From: Halioglobus sp. | GTDB lineage: Bacteria > Pseudomonadota > Gammaproteobacteria > Pseudomonadales > Halieaceae | Direction: 5' to 3' | Assembly (NCBI GenBank): GCA_020443325.1 | Contig: JAGRIK010000179.1 | Coordinates: 1 to 50,074, forward strand | DNA length: 50,074 nt | Shown here: piece after piece, positions 16,620-26,140 of the stretch | How positions within the stretch are numbered: position 1 is the first letter of the stretch | Layout of the letters: every line of letters starts with the position of its first letter | The notes under the pieces: model-generated | The model's input: the letters and a program-made list of their open reading frames with translations, nothing else | Databases searched by the model: none | Told to the model about the DNA's origin: nothing | Made by a program: the position numbers and the translations under genes

Positions 16620-17839
16620 GACTGACTCTCTCCGGGTACCAGGCGCTTATAAACTGGCTTCAAGTTTGCCACGCTGTTGACCCAATTGCGTTCATTTTCA
16701 ACAAAATCGCGACCTGCCTCCCGAATTGCAGGCCAACTTTCCTCCCGATCCAGCAAATCGAGCAGCGATTTCACGAGGTCATCGAGATCGTCAGCTTTGA
16801 ACAGGGTGCCGGTGATGCCATCGCGCACCAGTTCCTTATGCCCCCCGACATCCGAGGCCAGGAACATACTCTTCTGCGCCATCGCTTCCAGTGGCTTCAG
16901 CGGGGTAACCAGGTCTGTCAGGCGCATCGACTTGCGCGGATAGACGAGCACATCCGTGACCGAGTAATACGCCTCGACTTCCTCATACGGCACCCGGCCT
17001 GTCATTATCACAGCGTCCTGCAATCCCAGCTGCGCGATCTGCTGTTTGATATCCTCGGTGACCTGCCCGCCACCCACCAGCAGCAGGCGGATATCGGGGC
17101 GGGCGGCCAACAGCCTGGGCATCGCTGCCACCAGCAGGTCCAGTCCTTCATAGGCGTAAAACGACCCAATGAACGCAATGACTTTCTTCCCGCCCAGTTG
17201 CAGGCGTTGCTCAATCTCTGTATTGCGATCCCCCACCGGCTGGAAGCGACTGGCGTCAACCGCGTTGGGCACAATCGTAATTTTCTGCGCTGGAATACCC
17301 CGCGCGACCAGGTCCTTGCGTATGCCCTCACAAATACACGTCACCTCATCGGCGCGCTTGAGCACCCAGGTTTCCATTGCCCTAGTCAGGCGATACCGAA
17401 GGCCTCCCTCGCGACTGGTGCCATGACTGACAGCGGCATCTTCCCAGAAGCCGCGAATTTCGTAGACCACGGGCAAACCCAGCGCCCTGCCCGCCCTGAT
17501 CGCGGCCACGCCATTGAGTGCCGGGGAATGCGCGTGTATCACATCTGGTTTCACTTTGCGCGCAACCTCGATCAACCGTTTGGTGAGCACGCTGATGACC
17601 GACCACTGCCCGATAACCGGCAACCTTTCAGCCAGGTCTTCTGATCCCTGGCAGCGATAGAATTCCAACCCGTCGACCTGTTCTACGGGAGGCGCTGCCT
17701 TACCCGGATTATGCTTGGGCCCCGTCACCTGCGTCGTCGTCCAGCCCAGCGCACGCTGCTCATTGAGAATTGCGCGGGTGCGAAACGTGTAGCCGCTTTG
17801 CAGCGGGATGGAGTGATCCAGTACGTGCAACACGTGCAT
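16613..17839 (-). CDS. XrtA-associated GT4 glycosyltransferase (Daro_2409 type)
   Basis: This 408-residue GT-B enzyme opens with MHVLHVLDHSIPLQSGYTFR, which is characteristic of the exosortase A-associated Daro_2409 family (TIGR04063). The donor-binding half has FIGSFYAYEGLDLLVAAMP and PLKPLEAMAQKS, the E-x7-E-type region being modified. It should add a sugar, plausibly the GDP-heptose made by adjacent genes, to the lipid-linked repeat unit at the inner membrane. The start overlaps the upstream stp1-like stop by one base (TAATG). Confidence 0.88.
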   Translation of the reverse strand: MHVLHVLDHSIPLQSGYTFRTRAILNEQRALGWTTTQVTGPKHNPGKAAPPVEQVDGLEFYRCQGSEDLAERLPVIGQWSVISVLTKRLIEVARKVKPDVIHAHSPALNGVAAIRAGRALGLPVVYEIRGFWEDAAVSHGTSREGGLRYRLTRAMETWVLKRADEVTCICEGIRKDLVARGIPAQKITIVPNAVDASRFQPVGDRNTEIEQRLQLGGKKVIAFIGSFYAYEGLDLLVAAMPRLLAARPDIRLLLVGGGQVTEDIKQQIAQLGLQDAVIMTGRVPYEEVEAYYSVTDVLVYPRKSMRLTDLVTPLKPLEAMAQKSMFLASDVGGHKELVRDGITGTLFKADDLDDLVKSLLDLLDREESWPAIREAGRDFVENERNWVNSVANLKPVYKRLVPGESQSC

Positions 17840-19047
17840 TACCGAACACCCTCATCGTTAATCAGGTAGTCTTCCATACGGCGCAGGTTGGTATCCCAGT
17901 TATAGTGTTCCAGTACGCACGCTCTCCCGGCCGTATTCATCTGCCGGGGTTGCGCCAGCAGTTGCGATGCAGCTGCGATCATCGTATCGGCGTCATCGGC
18001 CACCACCGAGAGGACATCCGGGTAGTCGACAATGCCCAGCAATGCATCCTGCGTTGCCAGCACCGGCAACATCATCGACATTGCTTCCAGCGCCTTGTTC
18101 TGGATACCCCGCGCGATCTGCAACGGCAGGCAGGCCGCCAGTGCGTGCTGGAGATAGGGACGCACATCGGGTACACCTCCCGTGACGCGCACACCGGGCA
18201 GTTTATCCAACTGCAACACCTCGTCGGTGGGTTTCATACCGACGATACAGAACAGAAAATCGGGTTCCCGCGCCAGCACCGACTGCAGTACATGCTCGCA
18301 AAACCATTTCACGGCCTCCACATTCGGCCAGTAATCCATCGCCCCGGTGAAAACCAGCACCTTCTGTCCTGGCTGGTAAGGATTTTCAAAGGGCAACTGC
18401 GAATCGAAGTACGCACTGTCGACACCCTGCGTGCGATAGTGGATTTTATCCGCACTCTCGGGTGCCAGCTGCTTGAACAGGGCCGCCTCCTCCTGTGAGA
18501 CGAAAATGCTCACATGCGTCGAGGCCGCCATCTCGCGCTCATAGGCGAGCAGCTTGTCTGCCTCGCGCTGGTAAAGCCAGGACACGGGCCAGTGTTTTGC
18601 CTTGGCATAACTTCGCCATTTCTCGCTGTCGACATCTTCTGCATCGAAGACCACCGGGACATGAGCGGGCAGCAAGCCTTTTACAAATCGCCCCATAACA
18701 CCGCTGAATACCAACACAGCATCGGGGCACTCGCGCTCGATGCTTGAACGCACCCATTCCTGCAATTCGGTATTGCCATAGTAACTGAGGCTCAGTGCCT
18801 GACCCGTGAGCAGACCGGCAAGGCTTCCCGTTACCCGTTTGCTTTTCGGCAGATCGACGATGCAGCTGTCCTCGCATTTCTCCTTGACCACATTCACGTA
18901 TTGCCAGTCGTCAGGGTCATCTACAAACGTCCCCAGGTGTACCCGCCAGCGAGTGGAGAAGTAGTTGAGCATATTATTGGAGGAAATCTTGTCGCCCTTG
19001 TTGGGGGGAAAAGGCAATCGATGAACCAGGTACAGCAATTTTTTCAT
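17839..19047 (-). CDS. XrtA/EpsH-system sugar transferase (stp1 type)
   Basis: This 402-residue glycosyltransferase starts MKKLLYLVHRLPFPPNKGDK and contains KHWPVSWLYQREADKLLAYE and VLVFTGAMDYWPNVEAVKWF, all typical of the PEP-CTERM/EpsH1-associated sugar transferase stp1 (TIGR03087). It is the first gene of a minus-strand set (stp1-like, Daro_2409-like, HddA, GmhA) and is transcribed away from the HddC-GmhB fusion gene; the shared 136-bp gap must hold both promoters. No strong ribosome-binding site is seen, only a purine-rich GAAAAGAAACAGA. Confidence 0.9.
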   Translation of the reverse strand: MKKLLYLVHRLPFPPNKGDKISSNNMLNYFSTRWRVHLGTFVDDPDDWQYVNVVKEKCEDSCIVDLPKSKRVTGSLAGLLTGQALSLSYYGNTELQEWVRSSIERECPDAVLVFSGVMGRFVKGLLPAHVPVVFDAEDVDSEKWRSYAKAKHWPVSWLYQREADKLLAYEREMAASTHVSIFVSQEEAALFKQLAPESADKIHYRTQGVDSAYFDSQLPFENPYQPGQKVLVFTGAMDYWPNVEAVKWFCEHVLQSVLAREPDFLFCIVGMKPTDEVLQLDKLPGVRVTGGVPDVRPYLQHALAACLPLQIARGIQNKALEAMSMMLPVLATQDALLGIVDYPDVLSVVADDADTMIAAASQLLAQPRQMNTAGRACVLEHYNWDTNLRRMEDYLINDEGVR

Positions 19048-19183
19048 TCTGTTTCTTTTCAGATTGACTACAGCAAGGTCTACCCTTGCCCCGCCGTAAG
19101 GGCACAGTTATATTGATCACCAGATACTAATGGGCAATCAGGCATAGATAAAGCGCTTACCGGCCTGCGGAAAACATATTTTT

Positions 19184-20410
19184 ATGAAAATTGTGAAACA
19201 AGCCGCCATTCTCATTGGGGGCAAGGGCACTCGTCTAGGCGACGCCGTTCGCAGTACACCCAAACCACTCCTTCCGGTGTGCGGCCGCCCGTTTGTCGAG
19301 CATGTCATGCTGAACCTGCGGCGCTTCGGTTTTACAGAGTTTGTTTTACTGGCGGGCTACCAGTCTGAGGTGGTTTCTGAAAAGTACAGCGATGATTCGA
19401 CGTTTGCACAGGAGATCCAGGCCACCATAAAGGTCGTGGTAGAACCCTCCCCGATGGGAACCGGTGGTGCGCTCCAGTACGCCCGCGAACATTTACGGGA
19501 CGAATTCCTGCTGCTGAACGGCGATTCCATCTTCGATTTCAACTATCTCGACCTGTCAAACTGCAAGCGTGATAACGAGCCCGAGGACTGGCTTTGCCGC
19601 GTTGCGCTGCTGCCTGTGGAGAATGCCACGCGCTATGGCTTTGTCGAGTTGGAGGGTGCGCGCATCAGCGCCTTTCGAGAGAAACCCACAGTACCGCAAT
19701 CCGGCTTGATCAACAGCGGGGTGTACTGGATTAAATCAGCAATGCTGGATGAGATCCGGCAGACACCCTGCTCGCTGGAACAGGAGGTATTCCCGAAACT
19801 CGCGAGCGAGGGCCGTATGATCGGTCGCGCCTACCGCGGTTTCTTTATCGATATCGGTATCCCGGAGGATCTGGAAGCGGCCAGGGCGCAGCTTTCGAAC
19901 AAGCTACAGAAGCCGGCCGCCTTCCTCGACAGGGACGGGACGCTGAACCACGATGACGGCTATACCCATAAGATCGAGGACTTTCGCTGGATCGACGGGG
20001 CCATGTCCGCCATCAGGAAGTTGAACGATGCGGGCTACCTGGTATTCATCGTCACTAACCAGGCGGGTATTGCACGGGGTTACTATAACGCCGCCTCTGT
20101 CGACACGCTGCACGAGTGGATGGCCGGGGAGCTTTCCCGCATCGGCGCACACATTGACGATATCCGCTACTGTCCGCATCACCCCGAGGGCACAGTAACA
20201 GGGCTTTCGAAAGCGTGTGATTGCCGCAAACCGAGTACCGGCATGCTCGACAGCCTGATCGCACAATGGAATCCGGACCTGTCGCGCAGTTTTATGCTGG
20301 GGGATACCGATAAAGATGCTGAAGCGGGAATCGCTGCAGGCGTACACGCGAAAAAAATAGAGCCCTCGTCCATACTGCAGGAAGTTGAACTGCTGCTCAG
20401 CGAGCGCTAG
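19184..20410 (+). CDS. hddC/gmhB: Fusion: HddC-like guanylyltransferase + GmhB-like phosphatase
   Basis: The 408 residues contain two enzymes. Residues 1-235 are a sugar-nucleotidyltransferase with GGKGTRL at 12-18, PKPLLP and LNGDSIFDFN, as in HddC. Residues 245-405 are a HAD phosphatase with DRDGT at 249-253, VTNQAGIARG, the zinc-binding Cys330-x-His, Cys345 and Cys347 (CDCRKPSTGM), and MLGDTDKDAEAG, as in GmhB. The protein should dephosphorylate heptose 1,7-bisphosphate and then add GMP, giving GDP-heptose. With the GmhA- and HddA-like genes the pathway is complete. The 3' end overlaps the convergent SGNH-like gene by 4 bp. Confidence 0.85.
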   Translation: MKIVKQAAILIGGKGTRLGDAVRSTPKPLLPVCGRPFVEHVMLNLRRFGFTEFVLLAGYQSEVVSEKYSDDSTFAQEIQATIKVVVEPSPMGTGGALQYAREHLRDEFLLLNGDSIFDFNYLDLSNCKRDNEPEDWLCRVALLPVENATRYGFVELEGARISAFREKPTVPQSGLINSGVYWIKSAMLDEIRQTPCSLEQEVFPKLASEGRMIGRAYRGFFIDIGIPEDLEAARAQLSNKLQKPAAFLDRDGTLNHDDGYTHKIEDFRWIDGAMSAIRKLNDAGYLVFIVTNQAGIARGYYNAASVDTLHEWMAGELSRIGAHIDDIRYCPHHPEGTVTGLSKACDCRKPSTGMLDSLIAQWNPDLSRSFMLGDTDKDAEAGIAAGVHAKKIEPSSILQEVELLLSER

Positions 20411-21537
20411 AAAACCTGCCGACCAAAAGACACCCCGGTATCACATCCGTGGGATAACATCGCGTCAACCATCTGGTCGCCCAGCTCACGTCGATAGTGT
20501 GCGGGCTCCCAGAACCATTGCAGGGGCCCGGTGCGGACTCCCGCTGCCGGTACAGTTTCATGAATATAGGGCGAATCCCCGGAGAAATCCCACAGCTGTA
20601 CCAGGCCACCCGGATACTCGGCCGCGAGGTGTTCGATCGATTTCAACCAGTCATTGTAGGCCGGCATGTGTCCCTGGGCGCGAAAGAGCTCCCAGAATTT
20701 CTCGTGGAACGGATTGGTAAAAAGATAAACCGTAATGCCGCGCGCCGTTGCGATGTCCAGAAACTGCCCCAGTTCTTCGACGGCAACATTCAATTGCCCC
20801 TCAGTATTACGCAGGTACCAGGGCCTGCTGTATTTTTTGGTTAGACTCGTCATCTTCTGGTCAAACAGGGCGCGCGGCCCCTCGATCCTTACCGCCTCGT
20901 CAAAATCCCGCGCGGGATTGAACCCCGCCATATCGCGATCCGCCGAGGTACTGCTCTGCAGGGCGACAGTTTTCGCCGAGGCCACAAGAGCATCCAATGA
21001 GTACAGAGACTTGAAGTAATCGCGCAGAACGACCCGGTAATAGTCGGGGTTTTCCTCCCCGGATGCCAGTAACCGGAACTCTTCACTCGCGCTTCCCAGC
21101 CCGTTCGGCGCATCCGGGCGAGGTTGAGCGCTGGTGGAAATAAAATCGGTGAAATCCAGGCTCAGGAATACTGTCTCAATCGGCTGCTGATAGATCAGGT
21201 TCAACGCGTAGGCGAGTTGTGTATCCACTTCTGCCCCCGGCATACCCAGATTGTAGACATCCATTCCGGCGCGTTGAAAACACGTGTGCGCAGGCGCGAT
21301 ACCCAATTCCACCCGGGAGTTTCCGACGATCAGCGCATTGTGTGTAGAAAACAGGGGCTGGTACTTTTTCAACACCCGCGTGTGTTCATTAATTTCACTT
21401 TTATACTGGTTCAATCCGGGCACACGCGCCGCCCCGGTAATGCCGTAAGGATCGACCAGGTAATTCACCGCCATCACCAGCAAACTGACGCCCAGGCTGA
21501 TGGCCAGTGTTCGCAGAAGATAGGATTTCGCTTTCAT
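20407..21537 (-). CDS. SGNH/AlgX-like protein, partner of MBOAT
   Basis: This 376-residue protein has an N-terminal membrane anchor or signal segment (about 9-26) followed by a periplasmic-type domain. A serine block near the N-terminal side (ALIVGNSRVELGI) and a distal EPAHYRRELGDQM resemble the GxS and D/E-xx-H blocks of SGNH-type acyltransferase partners such as AlgJ/AlgX or DltD-like proteins. It is the downstream neighbour of the MBOAT gene with a 1-bp gap, which supports a two-component O-acylation (for example O-acetylation) of the exopolysaccharide. I do not recognise a named family with certainty. Confidence 0.65.
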   Translation of the reverse strand: MKAKSYLLRTLAISLGVSLLVMAVNYLVDPYGITGAARVPGLNQYKSEINEHTRVLKKYQPLFSTHNALIVGNSRVELGIAPAHTCFQRAGMDVYNLGMPGAEVDTQLAYALNLIYQQPIETVFLSLDFTDFISTSAQPRPDAPNGLGSASEEFRLLASGEENPDYYRVVLRDYFKSLYSLDALVASAKTVALQSSTSADRDMAGFNPARDFDEAVRIEGPRALFDQKMTSLTKKYSRPWYLRNTEGQLNVAVEELGQFLDIATARGITVYLFTNPFHEKFWELFRAQGHMPAYNDWLKSIEHLAAEYPGGLVQLWDFSGDSPYIHETVPAAGVRTGPLQWFWEPAHYRRELGDQMVDAMLSHGCDTGVSFGRQVF

Positions 21538-21538
21538 C

Positions 21539-23098
21539 TTAGAACTGGAAATACAGGAATTCTGAAACTTGCTGCAGCGTCAGTATGCCCGCGACTCCGG
21601 CGAGCGCAACAGCCACCGCCCATCGATTGTTATAGTCCCAACTCAACAGTTTGCTGCCTCGTATACTCCTGAATGCCTTGTCGTTCTCATAAAGTACAGG
21701 CTCGTGGTGGCTGAATATCTGGGCGACATTGGGCAGGATAAGCGCGATGGGCGCGGCAATCAGAACCCAAAGATAATTGCTTATGATGAAAGCGCCACCG
21801 CCCTGCGCGGGCACGAAGCCCAGCGCAGTCAGTTGCGTTCCGAACGCACCCAACCGGGCCAGAATACCTGCGGGGACCTCAAAACCCGACATTCCCAGCA
21901 TCGCTAGCGCAATCTGGTTGCCGTGTTCCAGGGTTGGCGCGCGAAAGTAAACCCATGAAAAAACCACTGCAATGAACGTGACTGTCCAGGCAAGCGCCCG
22001 GTAGGCCAACCGCTCCGACCAGTTCCAACCGAACTGCGACATCAAATGTCGCCAGCTGTGATTGACCATCAGGTAGCCACCGTGTAAAGCGCCCCACACC
22101 ACAAACGGCCAGCCGGCGCCATGCCATAGCCCACCCAGCAGCATCGTCAGGAACAGGTTTACATAACGCCGATACTTGCCCTTGCGATTGCCGCCGAGCG
22201 CAATGTACAGATAATCACGCAGAAAATGCGAAAGCGTCATATGCCAGCGTCGCCAGAACTCAATTATGCTGGTCGATTTGTAGGGTGAAAAAAAGTTGAC
22301 CGGCAGGCGCACACCAAATACCCGGGCAGCTCCGATAGCCATATCGGAGTACCCAGAGAAGTCGAAGTACAGTTGGAACGTATACGCAAGGGAGCTTCCC
22401 CAGGCGCGGAAAAAATCCACATTACCGCCGACCGAACCAGCGTCGTAGACCGGGCCGACATAGGTCGAGAGACTGTCCGCTATCACGGTTTTCTTAAACA
22501 GCCCGATGGCGAAAATGGAAATGCCCACCGCAAAATTGGACCATCGTGGCGTGAGATTTTCCGGCTTCATAAACTGGGGAATAATGTCCCGGTGATGCAC
22601 GATAGGCCCGGCTATGAGTTGCGGGAAAAAGCACACGAATAGGGCGTAATGCAGGAAATTGTACTCATGCGTTTTACCCTGCCAGGCATCTACCAGATAG
22701 GAAATCTGCTGAAACGTAAAGAACGAAATTGCCAGGGGCAGGAAAATGGTCCCTATGTCCCAGTGCGTACCGAGGGCCGCATTGACGTTGTCGACAAGGA
22801 AATTGGCGTACTTGAAATAGGCGAGCAACCCCAGGTTCACACTGATGCCGAAAACCAGGGTACTGCGCCGCCGCCAGAAGTTTTCCCGTGACAGGACCCG
22901 ACCGACCGCGAAATTGAAGCCGATTGAAAACAACAGGAGCACAAGGTAAGCGGGCTTCCAGTAGGCGTAAAAGCCGAGCGATGCGAACACCAGAAACCCA
23001 AGCGCAGTGTCCAGGGAGAAATACCTGGCACAGACGAAAAACCCGAGCGCACACAACGGGAAAAAAAGGAAAATGAACTCGTAAGAATTAAAAAGCAA
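21539..23098 (-). CDS. MBOAT-family O-acyltransferase
   Basis: This polytopic protein of about 519 residues begins LFNSYEFIFLFFPL, the usual opening of bacterial AlgI-type MBOAT proteins. It carries the central FWRRWHMTLSHFLRDYLYI block and the MLLGGLWHGAGWPFVVWG segment with the presumed catalytic histidine. Such proteins pass an acyl group across the inner membrane to an extracytoplasmic partner. The start is set at a TTG (23098) by homology to the family; the frame is open further upstream to a GTG at 23200, and no good ribosome-binding site decides. Polysaccharide acetylation is the likely role. Confidence 0.85.
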   Translation of the reverse strand: MLFNSYEFIFLFFPLCALGFFVCARYFSLDTALGFLVFASLGFYAYWKPAYLVLLLFSIGFNFAVGRVLSRENFWRRRSTLVFGISVNLGLLAYFKYANFLVDNVNAALGTHWDIGTIFLPLAISFFTFQQISYLVDAWQGKTHEYNFLHYALFVCFFPQLIAGPIVHHRDIIPQFMKPENLTPRWSNFAVGISIFAIGLFKKTVIADSLSTYVGPVYDAGSVGGNVDFFRAWGSSLAYTFQLYFDFSGYSDMAIGAARVFGVRLPVNFFSPYKSTSIIEFWRRWHMTLSHFLRDYLYIALGGNRKGKYRRYVNLFLTMLLGGLWHGAGWPFVVWGALHGGYLMVNHSWRHLMSQFGWNWSERLAYRALAWTVTFIAVVFSWVYFRAPTLEHGNQIALAMLGMSGFEVPAGILARLGAFGTQLTALGFVPAQGGGAFIISNYLWVLIAAPIALILPNVAQIFSHHEPVLYENDKAFRSIRGSKLLSWDYNNRWAVAVALAGVAGILTLQQVSEFLYFQF

Positions 23099-23370
23099 GA
23101 CTAAAGATTCCCAGTGAACGCACGCCCTACAATGCACCAACTGTCGCAGATTCTTTACAGGCACACCACCAAAAAACTCCCTTTTTATTAAGCAGGTCAC
23201 AGTCGGCAGCGCGGGTTAGCGCGATCGCGGGGCGGCCGCACAACCTGGCCGCCGGAGCCGCCCCCTTTCCCCGTTCGAAATTTTCAAGGATGTGAACCGG
23301 TCAACTTACTCTTGCACAGGTCCAATGGTAGGATTACGGGTTATGAAATTTTGTGAATGAGTTCACTTAA

Positions 23371-25257
23371 ATGAAGCAGCGCCCGGACACCAGCTATTGC
23401 GCCAGTAACGGTTTCACCCGTCACAGTATCCTCGGCAGGTACTGCCCACCCGATAGCTCAACCAGGGCTGCCGATTGCATCGATGCAATGCAACAAGCGC
23501 TGCGCTCACCTTTCCCGGTGGCCACTGAAACCGCACCCTCTTTTGCGCTGGCCACCAGCGGCTCATCCCACGCGCTTACCAACGGTGGCGTCGCCAGTAT
23601 TGCCGGCCGTCCCTGGTTTCGCGACCCGGAGCTTGCCGAACTCGCAAGGGCCCAGGGCAATGGCGCAGCGCTGGCCAGTGGCTATGAAACGTATTCCCAG
23701 GACGTATTCAAACAGCTATTTGGGTCATTTTTCTGTGTGATCGTGGATACACAGGCCGACCGGGTGCTGGTGGGGATTGATCGCCTCGGGCAACACTCCA
23801 TGTACTATCACGCGAGCGCGGACATGCTCGCCTTTGGCGGTTCCGCCAAGGAAGCGCTGGCCTGCACCGGGAGTGAAACGTCCCTGCTCAACCAGGGCGT
23901 CTACAATTATGTCTATTTCCACATGGTGCCCAGCCCCGGAACCGTCTATCGGGATCTCGGGAAAATACCCAGTGCGCACTACCTGGATTACCAGCAAGGG
24001 GAGAGCCGCCTGGTCAACTACTGGTGCCCCCGCTTTACCGATGCTGTCGCAAACAAGCCCTTCGAGGAACTCACCCAACAACTGCAAACCAGGCTTCGAT
24101 CCTCGGTGCAAAGGTGCCTGCCGCATTCGGGAAAAGTGGGCGCCTTTCTCAGCGGCGGTCTCGACAGCTCGACGGTCACAGGCGTGCTTTCGGAGTTGAG
24201 CGACAGGAGCGCTGCAGCGTACTCCATCGGGTTTGAGGCGGAGGGCTATGATGAAATGGCCTTCGCCCGAATTACAGCCAAGCATTTCGGCGTCGAGTTG
24301 AATGAGTACTATGTGACACCCGAGGACGTGGTCGAAGCACTGCCCAGGATTGCTACCAGCTATGATGAACCCTTTGGTAACTCCTCAGCCCTGCCGGCCT
24401 ATTTCTGTGCCAAGATGGCCGCTGAAAACGGCGTGGATACCCTGCTGGCTGGCGATGGTGGCGACGAGTTTTTTGGCGGCAATGAGCGCTACCTGAAGCA
24501 GCGTGTATTCGAGCACTACGGAAAAGTACCGACGCTGTTGCGCAAGGGTTTGATCGAGCCGCTGGTCAAGTTGACGCCCTCCGGCGTGCCACTGGCCTCA
24601 AAGGCGGAAAGCTATATCACGCAGGCCAATACACCGCTCCCGGACCGACTTCAAAGCTACAACTTCTTGCATCGCCATGCAGCGAGCGAGATTTTCCCGG
24701 AAGCTATCATGCAGGACGTGGACGAGGCCCTGCCCCTTAACCTGCTGCGCTCTATCTATCACCGGCCTGATCCGGCTTCCAGCCTCAACCGAATGCTCTA
24801 TCTTGACTGGCAGATCACACTGGCAGACAACGACCTGCGCAAGGTCAGCCACATGTGCTCGCTCGCCGGTGTCGATGTCGCCTACCCGATGCTGGACGAT
24901 GAACTGGTCGAATTTTCCTGCACCGTGCCCAGCGAGTGGAAGATAAAGGGGACGGATTTGCGCCACTTCTACAAGGAGTCGCTAAAGGGCTGGTTGCCGC
25001 AGGAAACCATAGAGAAGACAAAACAGGGTTTTGGCCTGCCGTTTGGTGTGTGGATGAGGACCTACCAACCGCTGCGGGAAATGGCCTATGACAACCTCCT
25101 GAAGCTGAAAAGCCGGGGACTTATCCGGCCCACATTTATCGACAGGGCGATGGAGATGCACCAGAGCCAGCACGCCGCCTACTACGGTGAACTTGTATGG
25201 ATTCTCACCGTTTTCGAATTGTGGATGGAAGGGCACTCCGGCAGCCATTCGCTGTAA
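23371..25257 (+). CDS. Asparagine-synthetase-like protein lacking N-terminal Cys
   Basis: This 628-residue protein has the asparagine-synthetase layout. The N-terminal amidotransferase-like domain (to about 215) includes QLFGSFFCVIVDTQADRVLV and DRLGQHSMYYH. The synthetase domain has the PP-loop SGGLDSS at 261-267, DEPFGNSSALPAYF and LLAGDGGDEFFGG. The usual Met1-Cys2 nucleophile is absent (it begins MKQRPDTS), so glutamine hydrolysis seems lost. It could use free ammonia, or activate a carboxylate for another amine, as beta-lactam synthetases do. It is transcribed towards the hydrolase/ACP genes. A second, canonical family member lies at 40649. Confidence 0.8.
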   Translation: MKQRPDTSYCASNGFTRHSILGRYCPPDSSTRAADCIDAMQQALRSPFPVATETAPSFALATSGSSHALTNGGVASIAGRPWFRDPELAELARAQGNGAALASGYETYSQDVFKQLFGSFFCVIVDTQADRVLVGIDRLGQHSMYYHASADMLAFGGSAKEALACTGSETSLLNQGVYNYVYFHMVPSPGTVYRDLGKIPSAHYLDYQQGESRLVNYWCPRFTDAVANKPFEELTQQLQTRLRSSVQRCLPHSGKVGAFLSGGLDSSTVTGVLSELSDRSAAAYSIGFEAEGYDEMAFARITAKHFGVELNEYYVTPEDVVEALPRIATSYDEPFGNSSALPAYFCAKMAAENGVDTLLAGDGGDEFFGGNERYLKQRVFEHYGKVPTLLRKGLIEPLVKLTPSGVPLASKAESYITQANTPLPDRLQSYNFLHRHAASEIFPEAIMQDVDEALPLNLLRSIYHRPDPASSLNRMLYLDWQITLADNDLRKVSHMCSLAGVDVAYPMLDDELVEFSCTVPSEWKIKGTDLRHFYKESLKGWLPQETIEKTKQGFGLPFGVWMRTYQPLREMAYDNLLKLKSRGLIRPTFIDRAMEMHQSQHAAYYGELVWILTVFELWMEGHSGSHSL

Positions 25258-25276
25258 CGCCCCGATTGGTCGACCT

Positions 25277-26140
25277 TCAGCTGGCCTGCTGCCGCTTCAA
25301 CCATTCGATCGTCATCCGCGACACTTCTTCCTGCCACGGTCTTTGGGAGAACGTATGATCCGCTTCCAGCACGGTATTGATGGTCACTGCGGGCTTTGCG
25401 GTCGCTGCCTTCCATGCCGGATCAGAGGCTATCAGCGTGGAAAACTCCCGCGCGGTCAGGTCTGCTTCGCTCAACACGATAAGCGTGCCATGCTGAAATC
25501 GCTCCAGGCCCTCCAGCATGACCTCAACAAACGAGCGGCCAGATGCTTTACTGCCACTGCGCAACACGTATTTTCCCAGTAGCGCCAGGCTGTCTTTCGC
25601 CAGTTCCACGAACGCGGGCAACAGCTTGATCTGTCCGGAAAACAACCTGCGCCACTGGTCCGAGCGGGAGAGCGATGGACGGTAGTAGTGCGCCAACTTG
25701 ACCTGGGGCGAATAATCCCCGCTATGCACCCAGGGATTCAGCAGTATCAACCCGCCCACGCGGGCGTCCCGATGCGCAAAAATAAGGGCACTGGAGGCGG
25801 CATCGCAAAGGCCCCACAACACGACCCGGGAAACACCCGGAGCGCTTGCAATCAGGGCATCGATGGCGGCGGAAATATCTTCCTCGATCTCGTCGAATTC
25901 ACATTTATCGCCCTCGCTGTCGCCCATCCCACGGTAATCGAAACGCAGGGAGGCAACGCCCGCTTCGGCAAGGCTTCGCGCGAGCAGGGTAAACTGGCGG
26001 TGGCTGCCCACCCGGTACTGGGGGCCGCCCACAAGAATGAGTACGCCAACATCAGCGGTCGTGTCCGGAACGGCAGTGATCCCCATCAATCGATCACTGC
26101 CGACTTTGAACGTCACTGCCTTCTCGCTGTAGTTTGTCAT
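25277..26140 (-). CDS. XrtA-system-associated hydrolase 1 (copy A)
   Basis: This 287-residue alpha/beta-hydrolase fits the exosortase A-associated hydrolase 1 family (TIGR03100): VGVLILVGGPQYRVGSHRQF, RFDYRGMGDSEGD, and the nucleophile elbow WGLCDAASS. The elbow residue is Cys112 rather than serine. A late Asp/His pair appears near AEADLTAREF and EADHTFS. Its ATG overlaps the hydrolase-2 stop as ATGA, so the pair is co-translated. A second pair with the same order and the same overlap lies at 28501-30224. The substrate is unknown; the family is found with ACP genes in XrtA loci. Confidence 0.85.
   Translation of the reverse strand: MTNYSEKAVTFKVGSDRLMGITAVPDTTADVGVLILVGGPQYRVGSHRQFTLLARSLAEAGVASLRFDYRGMGDSEGDKCEFDEIEEDISAAIDALIASAPGVSRVVLWGLCDAASSALIFAHRDARVGGLILLNPWVHSGDYSPQVKLAHYYRPSLSRSDQWRRLFSGQIKLLPAFVELAKDSLALLGKYVLRSGSKASGRSFVEVMLEGLERFQHGTLIVLSEADLTAREFSTLIASDPAWKAATAKPAVTINTVLEADHTFSQRPWQEEVSRMTIEWLKRQQAS

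Noticed and set aside
23353..23366. GTGAA-N4-TTCAC inverted repeat just upstream of the Cys-less synthetase gene
   Set aside because: Arms of 5 bp are too short to separate from chance without conservation data.
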